Origin: Petrosia ficiformis
Lineage: Eukaryota; Porifera; Demospongiae; Haplosclerida; Petrosiidae
NCBI GenBank assembly: GCA_947044365.1
Contig: OX345645.1
Location: 4,597,741-4,661,740 of the forward strand
Length of the DNA stretch: 64,000 nucleotides
Direction: 5' to 3'
Part shown: piece after piece, positions 46,795-61,900 of the stretch
Numbering within the stretch: the first letter of the stretch is position 1
Layout: each line of letters begins with the position of its first letter
The notes under the pieces: generated by a model
Seen by the model: the letters and a program-made list of their open reading frames with translations, nothing else
Told to the model about the DNA's origin: nothing
Database searches by the model: none
Translations under genes and position numbers: made by a program

Positions 46795-48885
46795 GGGTAT
46801 GCCATACACCCTAGGCCCTAGACCCTAGACCCTAGACCCTAGACCCTAGACCAAATACATTTGACCCTAGAGAGTAAACCCTGGACGCTAGAGAATTTAC
46901 ACTACACACTACACCATAGACCCTATACACTAGACCTGAGAACTTAGACCCTGGAACATAGACACTAGACCCTAGAAATTAGACCCTAGACCCAGGTCCC
47001 TAGAGAATAAATCCTAGACCCTAGATCTTTGACCCTAGACCCTAGAACTAGAATCCGGAGAGTAGACCCTAGGCCTAGACCTTAGACCTTAAAGAGTATA
47101 CCCTAGCCCCTCGACGTTAGACCCTACACACTAGACCCTAAAGAATTTACCATAAACTTTAGACCCTTGACCAAAGAGAGTATTCCCTACATCCTAGACA
47201 CTAGACACTAAACACTAGACCCTAGACTCCAGATAGTAGACCCTAGACCCTAGACCCTAGAGAGCACACTATAGACCATACACCCTAGACCCTAGACCCT
47301 ATACACTAGATGCTAGACCTTAGACACTAGATCATACACTCTATACCCAAGAACCTAGATCCTAGGGAGTATACCCTTCACCTTAGACCCTAGACCCTTG
47401 ACCGTAGACTCTAGACCTAGAGAGTATAAACTAGACACTACTACCTATACTGCAGACTCCAGATAGTAGACCCTAGTCCCTAGATCCTAGACCCTAGAGA
47501 GTAGACCCTAGAACCTGTACCCTAAACCCTAGACCCATGGCCTAGTGTCTAGTGTCTAGGTTACAGGATCTAGGGTCTAGGATCTTGGGTTTATGGTATA
47601 CACTCACGGTCTAGGTTCTAGGTTCTAGGGTCTATTATTTAGGGTATACTCTTTAGTGATTAGGGTCTACTCTCTAGGTTCTATTGTGTCGTTTCTTCTC
47701 TTTAGAACCTAATGTCTACTATCTGGCGTATAGTGTCTAGGCCTCTCTGAATTCTAGTGTCTAGGGTCTAGGGTCAAGGATATAGGGTCTAGGAATTAGG
47801 GCCTAGAGTGTACTATCTGAATTTCAGTGTCTAGGTACTAGTGTATACTTTCTAGGTTCTAGGGTTTAGGGTTTAGGGTTTTGGGTTTAGGGTTTAGGGT
47901 ATACTCACTAAAGTCTAGCAGTCTGGGGACTAGTGTCTACTCTCTAGGGTCTAGCGTCTAGGGCCTAGGGTCTACTCTCTGGAGTCAAGGGTATAGGTTA
48001 AAGGGTCTACGGTCTAGGATTTAGGGTATACTCACTAAAGTCTACTAGACCTAGAGAGTAGACACTAGATTCTGTATCCTAAACCCTAGATCCTAGCTCT
48101 ACCCCCTATACCTTAGACGCCAGATCCTTCACCCTATACCCTAGACACTAGAATCCAGATATTACACCATAGGCCCTAGACATTAGAACATAGAGAGTAT
48201 ACCATAGCCCCTAGACGTTAGACCCTAGACCCTAGATCTTAGACCTTAGTGAGTAGACCCTAGTACCTGTACTCTAGACCCTAGATTCTAGACCCTAGAC
48301 CGTACACCCTAGACTCCAGATAGTAGACCCTTGGCCCTAGATTCTAGACCCTGGAGAGTAGAACGTAAAACTTGTAACCTAGACCCTAGACCATAGGCCA
48401 TGGTTCTAAGATTTAGGGTACAGGTTCTATGGTCTACTCTCTAAGGTCTAGGATCTAGGGTCTAGGGTGTACTATCTGGAGTCTGCAGTCTAGGTAGTAG
48501 TGTCTAGTTTATACTCTCTAGGTCTAGAGTCTACGGTCAAGAGTCTAGGGTCTAAGGTGAAGGGTATACTCCCTAGGATCTAGGTTCTTGGGTATAGAGT
48601 GTATGATCTAGTGTCTACGTTCTAGCATCTAGTGTATAGGGTCTAGGGTCCAGGGCATATAGTCTATAGTGTGCTATCTAGGGTCTAGGGTCTAGGGTCT
48701 ACTATCTGGAGTCTAGGGTCTAGTGTTTAGTGTCTAGGGTCTAGGATGTAGGGAATACTCTCTTCGGTCGATTGTCTAAAGTGTATGGAAAATTCCTTAG
48801 GGTCTAGAGTCTAGAGTCTATCGTCAAAGAGGCTAGGGTATACTCTCTAAGGTCTAAAGTCTAGGCCTAGGGTCTACTCTCCGGA
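46795..48885. repeat. Degenerate 7-bp CCCTAGA array with three strand switches
   Basis: CCCTAGA units dominate 46795-47560, TCTAGGG units 47565-48045, CCCTAGA 48048-48400 and TCTAGGG 48405-48885. The purest stretch (about 46810-46850) has five consecutive exact units. At about 47865-47905 the units become TTTAGGG. No gene. Confidence 0.85.
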
Positions 48886-48889
48886 TTCT

Positions 48890-50416
48890 AGTTCTACAGT
48901 GACAGTAGAGACTACTCTGACAGTAGAGACTACTGCGACAGCAGAGACAGCGGTGACAGTTGAAACTACTGTGACAGTTAGAGACTACTGTGACAATAGA
49001 CTCTACTGTGAGAGTAGAGACTACTGTTACAGCAGATACCACCGTGACATTAGAGAATACTGCAACAGCAGAGACTGCAGTGACAGTAGAGACTATTGTG
49101 CCTATAGAGACTACTGTGACAGCAGTTACACTGTGACAGTTGAGACTATTTTGACAGTAGAGACTATTGTGACAGTAGAGACAATTGTGACAGTATAGAC
49201 TATTGTGAAAGTGGAGGCTATAGCGACAGTAGAGACTACTCTGACAGGATTTACCACGGTGACAGTAGAGACTAATGTGACAGTTGAGACTACGGCGACA
49301 GTAGAGACTACTCTGACAGTATAGACTACTGTGAAAGTAGAGACTATTGGGGGTATAGATACTTCTGCGACAGCAGTTACAACTGTGACAGTAGAGGCTA
49401 TTGTGACAGTGGAGACTATAGTGACTATAGAGACTATTTTGACAGTAGAGACTATAGGCACTTGTGACAGTAGAGACTACTGTGAGAGTAGAGACTACTG
49501 CGACAATAGACTCTGCTGCGACAGCAGAGACTGCAATGACAGTAGAGAATATTGTGACTATAGAGACTACTCTGACAACAGTTACCACTGTGACAGTAGA
49601 GACTATTGTGACAGTGGAGACTATTGTGACAGTAGAGACAATTGTGACAGTTGAGACAATTGTGACAGTATAGACTATTGTGATAGTGCAGATAATGGTG
49701 ACAGTAGAAACTATTGTGTCTATAGAGACTACTGTGAGAGCAGTTACCACTGTGACAGTAGAGACTATTGTGAAAGTAGAGACTATTGTGACTATAGAGA
49801 CTACTGTGACAGCAGTTACCACTGTGACAGTAGAGACTAATGTGACAGTTGAGACTACTGTGACTATAGAGACTACTGTGACAGTATAGACAGTTGTGAC
49901 AGTAGAGACAATTGTGACAGTATAGACTATTGTGACATTGGAGACTATTTTGACAGTAGAGACTATTGTGGCTATAGAGACTACTGTGACAGCAGTTACC
50001 ACTGTAACAGTAGAAACTATTGTGACATTAGAGACTATTGTGAGTATAGAGACTACTGTGACAGCAGTCACCACAGTGACAGTAGAGACTACTATGACAG
50101 TTGAGATAACTGCGAGAGAAAGAGACTGCGGTGACAGTTTAAACTACTGCCACAGCAGATATTATGATAGCAGATACTGCGGTGACAGTTTAAACTAATG
50201 TGACAATAGAGACTGTTGTGACAGTAGAGACTGCTGAGACAGCAGTTACCACCATGTCATTAGAGACTGCTGCGACAGCAGAGACAGCAGTGACAGTAGA
50301 GACTATTGTGACTATAGACTACTGTGACAGAAGTTACCACTGTGACAGTAGAGACTACTGTGAGAGTTAAGACTACTGCGACAGTAGAGACTACTCTGAC
50401 TGTCGAGAACACTGTG
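48890..50416 (+). repeat. 18-bp degenerate satellite, block 1
   Basis: Unit GTGACAGTAGAGACTATT or GTGACAGTAGAGACTACT. Two plus frames (VTVETI and DSRDYC) and two minus frames (STVTIV and HNSLYC) lack stops, so long open frames arise from the unit itself and are not annotated as genes. Confidence 0.9.
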
Positions 50417-53400
50417 ACAGTAGTCTCTATTGTCACAATAGTCTCCACTGTCACAATAGTCGATACTGTCACAATTGTCTCTACTGTCACAATTGTCTAC
50501 TGTCACAATAGTCTCCATTGTCAAAATACTGTCCACTGTCACAATAGTCTTTACTGTCACAGTGGTAACTGCTGTCACAGTAGTCTCTATAGACACAATA
50601 ATCTCTACTGTCAGAATAGTCTCCAATATCACAATAGTCTATACTGTCACAATTGTCTCTACTGTCACAGTAGAGTCTATTGTCATAGTAGTCTACTGTC
50701 ACAGTAGTCTCTAATGTCACAAGTGCCTATACAATAGTCTCTATAGTCACAATAGTCTCCACTGTGACAATAGTCTCCACTCTCACAATAGTCTCCACTG
50801 TCACAATAGTCTCCACTGTCACAATAGTCTCTACTGTCACAATGTCCACTGTCACAACAATCTCTACTGTCCCAATAATCTCCATTGTCACAGTATTCTC
50901 TACTGTCACAGTAGTCTCTATAATAACAATAGTCTCTACTGTCACAGTGGTAACTGCTGTCACAGTAGTCTCTATAGTCACAATAGTCTCTACTGTCACA
51001 ATAGTCTCCACTATCACAATTGTCTCAACTGTCACAATTGACTCTACTGTCACAGAAGTATCTATAGTCACAGTTATCTCTACTGTCACAATTGTCTCTA
51101 CTGTCACAATTGTCTCTACTGTCACAGTATTCTCTACTGTCACAGTAGTCTCTATCGTCACAATAGTCTCTACTCTCACAATGTCTCTACTGTCAAAATT
51201 GTCTCTATTATCACAATAGTCTCTGTTGTCGTAGTAGTCTATAATATCAGTTTGGTAACTTCTGTCGCAGTAGTCGCAGTAATTTCTACTGTCACAATAG
51301 TCTCTAATGTCAGTAGTTTCATTTGTCAACGCAGTCTCTTCTCCGGCAGCAGTCTCTACTGTCGCAGTAGTCTCTACTCTCACAGTAGTGTCTACTGTCA
51401 CAAGTTACTACAGTCTCTACTGTCATAATAGTCTCTATGGTCACAATAGTCTCTACTGTCACAATAGTCTCCACTGTCACAATATTCTCAATAATCACCG
51501 TAGTCTCTACTGTCACTACAGTCTCTGCTGTCACAGTAGTCTCTAATGTGAAGGTGGTCTTCCATGTCACGGTGGTAACTGCTGTCGCAGCAATCTCTAC
51601 TCTCAAAATAGCCTCTAGTGTGACAGTACAGACTATTGACACAGTAGTCTGTACTGTCACAGTAGTCTCTACTGTCACAAATGACTATAGTCACTACTGT
51701 CACAGTAGTCTCTATAGTCACAATAGTCTCTCCTGTCAAGATAGTCTCCACTTTCACAATAGTCTCAACTGTCACAATTGTTTCTACATCAAAATTGTCT
51801 CTACTGTCACAGTAGTCTCTACTGTCACAAGCGACTATAGTCTCTACTGTCACGATAGTCACTATAGACACAATAGTCTCTACTGTCAAAATTGTCTACT
51901 GCCATAATTGTCTGTACTGTCACAGCAGTTTCTATTGCCACAATAGTGTCTACTGTCACAATTGTCTCCACTGTCACAATAGTCTCTACTGTCACAGTTG
52001 TCTCTACTGTCACAATTGTCTCTACTGTCACATTAGTTTCTACAGCCACAATATTCTCTACTGTCACAATTGTCTTTACTGTCACAGTAGAGTCTATTGT
52101 CACAGTAGTCTCTACTCTCACAGTAGTCTCTACTCTCACAAGTGCCAATAGTCTCTACTGTCACAACCGTCTCTATAGTCACAATAGTCTCCTGTTACAA
52201 TATTCTCTAATGTCACAATAGTCTCTACCGCCACAGTGGTAACTGCGGTCACAGAAGTATCTATAGCCACAATAGTCTCTACTGTCACAGTAGTCTCTAC
52301 ACTCAGAGTAGTCTCAACTGTTACAGTAGTCTCTACTCTCACAGTGGTAACTGCTGTCAAAGTAGTCCCTATAATCACAATAATCTCTACATTCACAGTA
52401 GTCTCTACTGTCACAATAGTCTCTACAGTCACAATAGTCTCCACTGTCACAATTGTCTCTACTGTCACAATAGTCACTACAGTCACAATAGTCTCCACTG
52501 TCACAATAGTCTCCACTCTCACAATTGTCTCTACTGTCACAATTGTCTCTACTGTCACAGAATTCTCTATAATCACCATAGTCTCTACTGTCACAATTGT
52601 CTCTACTGTCACAGAATTCTCTATAGTCACCATAGTCTCTACTGTCACAATTGTCTCTACTGTCACAATTGTCTCTACTGTCACATTATTCTCTACTGTC
52701 ACAGTAGTCTCTATAGTCACAATAGTCACAATGTATCTACTGTCACAATTGTCTCTGCTATCACAATAGTCTCTGACGTCGCTGTAGTATATAATGTCAG
52801 GGTGGTAACTGCTGTCGCAGTAATTTCTACCTTCACAATAGTCTCAAATGTCAGTAGTTTCAACTGTCAACGCAGTCTCTGCTGTCGCAGTAGTCTCTAC
52901 TGTCACAGTAGTCTCTACTGTCACAAGTTACTACAGTCTCTACTGTCACAATAGTCTCTATAGTCACAATAGTCTCTAATGTCACAATAGTCTCCACTGT
53001 CACAATATTCTCAATAATCACCATAGTCTCTACTGTCACTACAGTCTCTGCTGTCGCAGTAGTCTCTAATGTGAAGGTGGTCTTCCATGTCACGGTGGTA
53101 ACTGCTGTCGCAGCAGTCTCTACTGTCACAATAGCCTCTAGTGTCACAGTACAGACTATTGACACAGTAGTCTGTACTGTCACAGTAGTCTCTACTGTCA
53201 CAAGTGACTATAGTCACTACTGTCACAGTAGTCTCTATAGTCACAATAGTCTCTCCTGTCAAGATAGTCTTTACTGTCACAATAGTCTCTACTGTCACAA
53301 TTGGTTCTACATCAAAATTGTCTCTACTGTCACAGTAGTCTCTACTGTCACAAGCGACAATAGTCTCTACTGTCACGATAGTCACTATAGACACAATAGT

Positions 53401-55925
53401 CTCGACTGTCATAATTGTCTCTACTGTCACAGTAGTTTCTATTGCCACAAAAGTCTCTACTGTCACAATTGTCTCTACTGTCACAATTGTCTCTACTGTC
53501 ACATTAGTTTCTATAGCGACAATATTCTCTACTGTGTCAATTGTATCTACTGTCAATATTGTCTCTACTGTAACTGTAGTCTCTACTGTCACAGTAGAGT
53601 CCATTTTCACAGTAGTCTCTACTCACACAGTAGTCTCTACTGTCACAAGTGCCTATAGTCTCTACTGACACAACAGTCTCTATGGTCACAATAGTCTCCA
53701 CTTTCACAATACTCTCTACTGTCACAATAGTCTCCACTGCCACAGTGATAACTGCTGTCACAGAAGTATCTATAACCACAATAGTCTCTACTGTCACAGT
53801 TGTCTCTACTGTCAGAGTAGTCTCTACTGTTGCAGTAGTCTCTAATGTCTCTAAAGTCACAGTGGTAACTGCTCTCACAGTTGTCTCTATAGTCACAATA
53901 ATGTCTACTTTCACAATAGTCTCTACTGTCACAATAATCTCTACTGTCACAGTGGTTACTGCTTCACAATAGTCTCAATAGACAATATAGTCTCTACTGT
54001 CACAATAGTCTCGAATGTCAAAATAGTCTATACTGTCACAATTTTCTCTAATGCCACAATTGTCTACTGTCACAATAGTCTCCACTGTCACAGTGGTAAC
54101 TGCTGTCACAGTAGTCTCTATAGTCACAATAGTCTCTACTGTCACAATAGTCTCCACTATCACAATTGTCTCAACTGTCACAGTAGTTTCAACTGTCACC
54201 GCTGTCTCTGCTGTCGCAGTAGTCTCTATAGTCACAATAGTCTCTAATGTCACTACAGTCTCTGCTGTCGCAGTAGTCTCTAATGTCACGGTGGTAACTG
54301 CTGTCACAGCAGTCTCTACTGTCACAACAGTCTCATTGTTGCATTAGTTTCAACTGTCACCGCAGTATCTGCTATCGCATTAGTCTGAACTGTCACAGTA
54401 GTTTCATCTGTGATCGCTGTCTCTGCTGTCGCAGTAGTCTCTATAGTCACAATAGTCTTTACTGTCACAATTGTCTCTACTGTCACAGTAGTTTCAACTG
54501 TCACCGCTGTCTCTGCTGTCGCAGTAGTCTCTATAGTCACAATAGTCTCCAATGTCACAATAGTCTCTACTGTCACAATACTCTCCACTGTCACAATAGT
54601 CTCTACTGTCACAATAGTCTCTAATGTCGCAGTAGTTTCTATAGTCACAATAGTCTCTACTGTCAAAATTGTATCTACTGTCACAATTCTCACTACTGTC
54701 ACAGTAGTTTTTACTGTCACATTAGAGTCTATTGGCACAGTAGTCTCTACTTTCACAGTATCCTCTACTCTGAGAGTAGTCTCTACTGTCGCAGTAGCTA
54801 TAATGTAACGGTGGAGAATGCTGTCGCAGTATTTTCTAATCTCACAATAGTGTCTACTGTTGCAGTAGTTCAAATGTCACCGCAGTCTCTGCTGTCGCAG
54901 TAGTCTCTACTGCCACAATATTCTTTATAGTCACACTGGTCTCTACTGTCACAATAGCCTGCACTGTAACATTAGTCATTACTCTCACAATTGTCTCTAA
55001 TGTCACAAATGTCTCTACTGTCACAGTAGTTTCTATAGTCACAATAGTCTCTACTGTCACAAATGTATATACTCTCAAAATTGTCTCTACTGTCACAGTA
55101 GTCTCTACTGTCACAGTAGAGTCTATTGTCACAGTAGTCTCTAATCTCACAGTAGCTTCTACTGTCACAAGTGCCTATAGTCTCTACTGTCACAATAGTT
55201 TCTATAGTCACAATAGTCTCCACTGTCACAATAGTCTCTACTGTCACAATAGTCTCCACTGTCACAATAGTCTCTCCTGTCACAATAGTCTCTACTATCA
55301 CAGTGGTAACTGCTGTCAGAGTAGTATCTATAGTCACAATAGTCTAATCTTTCACAGCAGACTCTACTGTCAGAGTAGTCTCTACTGTCGCAGTAGTCTC
55401 AAATGTAATGGTGGTAACTACTGTCGCAGTAGTTTCTACAATTACTGTAGTTTCTACTGTCAAAATAGTCTCCACTGTCACAATAGTCTCTTTTGTCACA
55501 ATAGTCTCTACTATTACAGTGTTAACTGCTGTCACAGTAGTCGCTATAGCCTCAATAGTCTCTACTGTCAAAATAGTCTCCAATGTCACAATAATCTATA
55601 CTGTCACAATTGTCTCTACTGTCACAAATGTCTCTACTGTCACAGTAGTTTCTATATTCACAATTGTCTCTACTGTCAAAATTGTATTTACAGTCACAAT
55701 TGTCTCTACTGTAACAGTAGTCTCTACTGTCACAGTAGAGTCTATTGTCACAGTAGTCTCTACTCTCACAGTAGTCTCTACTGTCACAGTGGTAACTGCT
55801 GTCACAGTAGTCTCTATAGTCACAATAGTCTCTACTGTCACTGCAGTCTCTGCTGTCGCAGTATTCTCTAATGTCACGGTTGTAACTGCTGTCACAGTAG
55901 TGTCTACTGTCACAACAGTCTTTAT
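50417..55925 (-). repeat. 18-bp degenerate satellite, block 2 (inverted)
   Basis: The same unit in reverse orientation (TAGTCTCTACTGTCACAA). A marker variant with AATGTGAAGGTGGTCTTCC recurs at 51543 and 53066, a 1,523-bp higher-order period. Confidence 0.9.
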
Positions 55926-58900
55926 ATTGACTATTGTGACAGTAGAAATTATTGTGACTATAGAGACTACTGTGAGAGTAGTGACAATTGTGACAGTAGA
56001 GTCAATTGTGACAGTATAGACTATTGTGACATTGGAGACTATTTTGACAGTAGAGACTATTGTAACTATAGAGACTACTGTGACAGCAGTTACCACTGTA
56101 ACAGTAGAAACTATTGTGACAGTAGAGACTATTGTGACAGTGGAGACAATTGTGACAGTAGAGACCATTGGGACAGTGGAGACTATTGTGACTGTTGAAA
56201 CTATTGTGACAGTTGAGACTACTGCGACAGCAGAGACTGCGTTGACAGTTGAACTACTGCCACTGTAGACACTATTGTGACAGTAGAAACTACTGCGACA
56301 GCATTTACCACTGTTACATTATAGCTACTGCGACAGTAGAGAATAATTTGAGAGTAGAGGATACTGTGAAAGTAGAGACTATTGTGGGTATAGATTCTTC
56401 TGTGACAGCAGTTACCACTGTGGCAGTAGAGACTATTGGGACAGTAGAGACTATTGTGACAGTGGAGACTAGTGTGACAGCAGAGAATATTGTGACAGTG
56501 GAGACTATTGTGACTTTAGAGACTATTGTGACAGGAGCGACTATAGGCACTTGTGACAGTAGAGACTACTGTGAGAGTAGAGACTACTGTGCCAATAGAC
56601 TCTACTGTGACAGTAGAGACTACTGTTACAGTAGAGACAATATTGACAGTAGATACAATTGTGACAGTAGAGACTATTGTGACAATAGAAACTACTGCGA
56701 CAGTAGAGACTAGTGTGACAGCGGAGACTACCTTGACAGGAGAGACTATTGTCACTATAGAGACTACTGTGACTCTAGTGACTATAGTCACTTGTGACAG
56801 TAGAGACTACTGTGACAGTAGAGACTACTGTGACAGTAGAGACTACTGTGACAGTAGAGACTACTGTGACAGTAGAGACAATTTTGATGTAGAACCAATT
56901 GTGACAGTAGAGACTAGTGTGACAGTAGAGATTACCTTGACAGGAAAGACAATTGTCACTATAGAGACTACTGTGACAGTAGTGACTATAGTCACTTGTG
57001 ACAGTAGAGACTACTGTGACAGTAGAGACAACTGTGACAATAGATTGTACTGTGACACTAAAGGCTATTGTGACAGTAGAGACTGCTGCGACAGCAGTTA
57101 CCACCGTGACATGGAAGACCACCTTCACATTGGAGACTACTGCGACAGCAGAGACTGTAGCGACAGTAGAGACTACTGCGATTATTGAGAATATTGTGAC
57201 AGTGGAGACTATTGTGACTATGGAGACTATTGTGACAGTAGAGACTATAGTAACTTGTGACAGTAGAGACTACTGTGACAGTAGAGACTGCTGCGACAGC
57301 AGAGACTGCGTTGACAGTTGAAACTACTGACATTAGAGATTATTGTGACCGTAGAAATTACTGTGAGAGCAGTTACCACCCTGACGTTATAGACTACTGC
57401 GACATCAGAGACTATTGTGATAGTAGAGACTATTGTGACAGCAGAGACTATTGTGACAGTGGAGACTATTGTGACTATAGAGACTATTTTGACAACAGAG
57501 ACTATAGGCAATTGTGACAGTAGAGACTATTGTGAGAGTAGAGACTACTGTGCCAATTGACTCTAATGTGACAGTAGAGACTACTGTGACAGTAGAGACA
57601 ATTGTGACGGTAGATACAATTGTGACAATAGAGCCTATTGTGACTATAGAAACTACTGTGACACTAGAGACTACTGCGACAGCAGAGACTACGGTGACAT
57701 TTGAAACTACTGTGACAGTTAGAGACTATTATGACAGTTGACTACTGGCAGTAGAGACTACTGTGACAATAGACTCTACTGTGACAGCAGATACTGCTGT
57801 GACAGTTGAAACTAATGTGACTGTTGTGACAGTAGAGACTGCTGTGATGGCAGTTACCACGGTGACATTAGAGACTACTGCGACAGCAGAGACTGCAGTG
57901 ACAGTAGAGACTATTGTGACTTTAGAGACTACTGTGAGAGCAGTTACCAATGTTACAGTAGAGACTAGTGTGGCAGTAGAGACTATTGTGACAGTCGAGA
58001 CTATTGTGACAGTAGAGACTATTGTGTCTATTGAGAATACTGTGAAGTAGTAACCACTGTGACATTAGAGATTACGGTGACAGTAGAGTCTATGGTGAAA
58101 GTAGACATTATTTTGACTATAGAGACTACTGTGAGAGCAGTTACCACTGTGACAGTAGAGACTACTGTGACACTAAAGACTACTCAGGCAGTAGAGACTA
58201 CTGTGACAGTAGAGACTATTGTGGCTATAGATACCTCTGTGACAGCAGTTATCACTGTGGCAGTAGAAACTATTGTGACAGTAGAGATTATTGTGACAGT
58301 GGAGACTATTGTGACTATAGAGACTGTTGTGACAATAGAGACTTTATGCACTGGTGACATTAGAGACTACTGGGTGAGTAGAGACTACTGTGACAATGGA
58401 CTCTACTGTGAGAGTAGAGACTACTGTTACAGTAGAGATAATATTGACAGTAGATTCAATTGTGACAGTAGAGACTAATATGACTATAGAAACTACTGTG
58501 ACACTAGAGACTATTGTGACAGTAGAGACTATTGTGACAGTGGAGACTATTGTGACATTGGAGACTATTGTGACTATACAGACTACTGCGACAGCAGAGA
58601 CAGCGGTGACAGTTGAAACTACTGTGACAGTAGAGACAATTGTGACAGTAAAGACTATTGTGACTATAGAGACTACTGCGACAGCAGAGACAGCGATGAC
58701 AGATGAAACTACTGTGACAGATGAGACTACTGTGACAGTAGAGACTAATTTGACAGGAGAGACTACTGTGACAGTAGAGACTACTGCGATAGCAGATACT
58801 GCGATGACAGTTGAAACTAATGTGACAATAGAGACTGTTGTAACAGTAGAGACTGCTGTGACAAGCAGTTACCACCGTGACATTAGAGACTACTGCCACA

Positions 58901-61900
58901 GCAGAGACTGCAGTGACTGTAGAGACTATTGTGACCATAGAGACTACTGTGACAGCACTTACCACTCTGACAGTAGAGACTATTGGGGCAGTAGAGACTA
59001 TTGTGACAGTGGAGACTATTGTGACTGTAGACAATTGAGACATTAGAGACAATTGTGACAGTATAGACTATTGTGACAGTAGAGGCTATTCTGTTTATCG
59101 AGACTACAGTGAAGCAGTAACCACTGTGACAGTAGAGATTATTGTGACAGTAGAGTCTATTGTGAAAGTAGACATTATTGTGACTATAGAGACTACTGTG
59201 AGAGCAGTTACCACTGTGATAGTAGAGACTACTGTGACAATAGAGACTACTGCGACAGTAGAGACTACTCTGACAGTAGAGACTACTGTGACAGTAGAGA
59301 CTATTGTGGCTATAGATCCTTCTCTGACCGCAGTTATCACTGGGGCAGTAGAGACTATTGTGACAGTAGAGAGTATTGTGACAGTGGAGACTATTGTGAC
59401 TATAAAGACTGTTGTGACAGTAGAGACTATAGGAACTAGTTACAGTAGAGACTACTGTGTGAGTAGAGACTACTGAGAAAATGGACTCTACTGTCACAGT
59501 AGTGACTACTGTTACAGTAGAGACAATATTGACTGTAGATACAATTGTGACAGTAGAGACTATTGTGGCTATAGAAACTACTGTGACAGTCAAGACATTT
59601 GTGACTGTTGAGACAATTGTGACAGTAAAGACTATTGTGACAGTGGAGACAATTTTGACAGTAGACACTATTGTGACAATAGAAAGTACTGTGACAGTAG
59701 AGACAATTGTGAGAGTAGACAATTTTGACAGTAGAGACTATAGTGACTATAGAGATTATTGTGACAGTAGAGATTATAGTCGCTTGTGACAGTAGAGACT
59801 ACTGTGACAGTAGAGACAATTTTGATGTAGAACCAATTGTGACAGTAGAGACAATTGTGACAATGGAGACTATCTTTACAGGAGAAACTATTGTGACCAT
59901 AGAGACTACTGTGACAGTTGTGACTATAATCACTTGTGACAGTAGAGACTACTATAAAAGTTGACTGTACTGTGACACTAGAAGCTATTTTGACAGTAGA
60001 GACTGCGGCGACAGCAGTTACCACCGTGACATGGAAGAGCACCTTCATATTAGAGACTACTGGGACAGCAGACACTGTAGTGACAGTAGAGACTACGGTG
60101 ATTATTGAGAATATTGTGACTGTGGAGACTATTGTGACATTTTAGACTATTTTGACTATAGAGAATATTTTGACAGTAGAGACTATAGTAAATTGTGACA
60201 GTAGAGACTACTGTGACAGTAGAGACTACTGCGACAGCAGAGACTGCGCTGACAGTTGAAACTACTGACATTTGAGACTATTGTGAAGGTAGAAATTACT
60301 GCGACAGCAGTTACCACCCTGATATTATAGACTACTACGACATCAGAGACTATTGCTATAGTAGAGACAATTGTGACAGTAGAGACATTGTGACAGTAGA
60401 GACTATTGTGATTAGGGAGACTACTGTGACAGTAGAGACTATTGTGACTATAGACACTACTGTGACAGTAGAAACAATTGTGACAGTAGAGACAATTGTG
60501 ACAGTAGAGACTATAGGCACTTGTGAGAATAGAGACTACTGTGAGAGTAGAGACTACTGTGACAATAGACTCTACTGTGACAGTAGAGACTACCGTTACA
60601 GTAGAGACAATTGTGACAGTAGATACAATTGTGACAGTAGAGACTATTGTGAATATAGACACTACTGTGACAGTTGAAACAATTGTGACAGTAGAGACAA
60701 TTGTGACAGTAGAGACTATGGTGGCTATACAGACTACTATTGCTGTAGATACAATTGTGAGAGTAGAGACAATTGTGAGAGTATAGACTATTGTGACATT
60801 GGAGTCTATTTTGACATTAGAGACTATTGTGAATATAAAGACTACTGTGACAGCAGTTACCACTGTAACAGTAGAGACTATTGGGACAGTATAGACTATT
60901 GTGACAGTGGAGACTATTGTGACAGTAGAGACTATTGTAATAGTAGAGACATCTGTGACAGTAAGGAATGCTGTGACAGTAAACACTACTGTGACAGTAG
61001 AGACGATTGTGACGTAGAATTAATTGTGACACTAGAGACTATTGTGACATTAGAGACTACAATGACAGTAAAGACTACTGTGACAGTAAAGACTACTGGA
61101 CAGTAGTGACTATAGTCACTTGTGACAGTAGAGTCTACTGTGACAGTAGAGACTACTGTGACAATAGACTCTACTGTGACATTAGAGGCTATTGTCACAG
61201 TAGAGACTGCTGCGACAGCAGTTACCACAATGACATGGAAGACCACCCTCATAATAGAGACTACTGCGACAGCAGAGACAGCAGTGACAGTAGAGACTAC
61301 GGTGATTATGGAGACTATTGAGACAGTGGAGACTATTGTGACAGTATAGACTATGGTGACTATAGAGACTTTTGTGACAGTAGAGACTATAGTAAGTTGT
61401 GACAGTAGAGAATACTGTGACATTAGACTCTACTGCGACAGCGGAGACTGCATTGACAGATGAAACTACTGACATTAGAGACTATTGTGACAGAAGAAGT
61501 TACTGCGACAGAAGTTACCACCCTGTATTATAGACTACTGCGACAACAGAGACTATTGTGATAGTAAAGACAATTGTGACAGTGGAGACTATTGTGAGAG
61601 TAGAGACTATTGCGACAGTAGAGACTACTGTGACAGCAGTTACAACTGTGACAGTAGAGACTATTGTTGTTATAGAGACTACTGTGACAGTAGAGAATAC
61701 TGTGACATTAGAGACAATTGTGACAGTGGAGACTACTGCGACAGTAGAGAATATTCTAACAGTAGAGACTGCTGTAAAACTAGAGAATATTGTGGCTATA
61801 GATACTTCTGTGACAGCAGTTACCACTATGGCTGTAGAGACTATTGGGACAGTAGAGACTATTGTGACAGTGGAGATCGTGACAGTAGAGACTATTGTCA

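Noticed and set aside
46795..48885. CRISPR array or true terminal telomere
   Set aside because: The units are 7 bp, degenerate, switch strand and lack unique spacers. The array is internal in the window.
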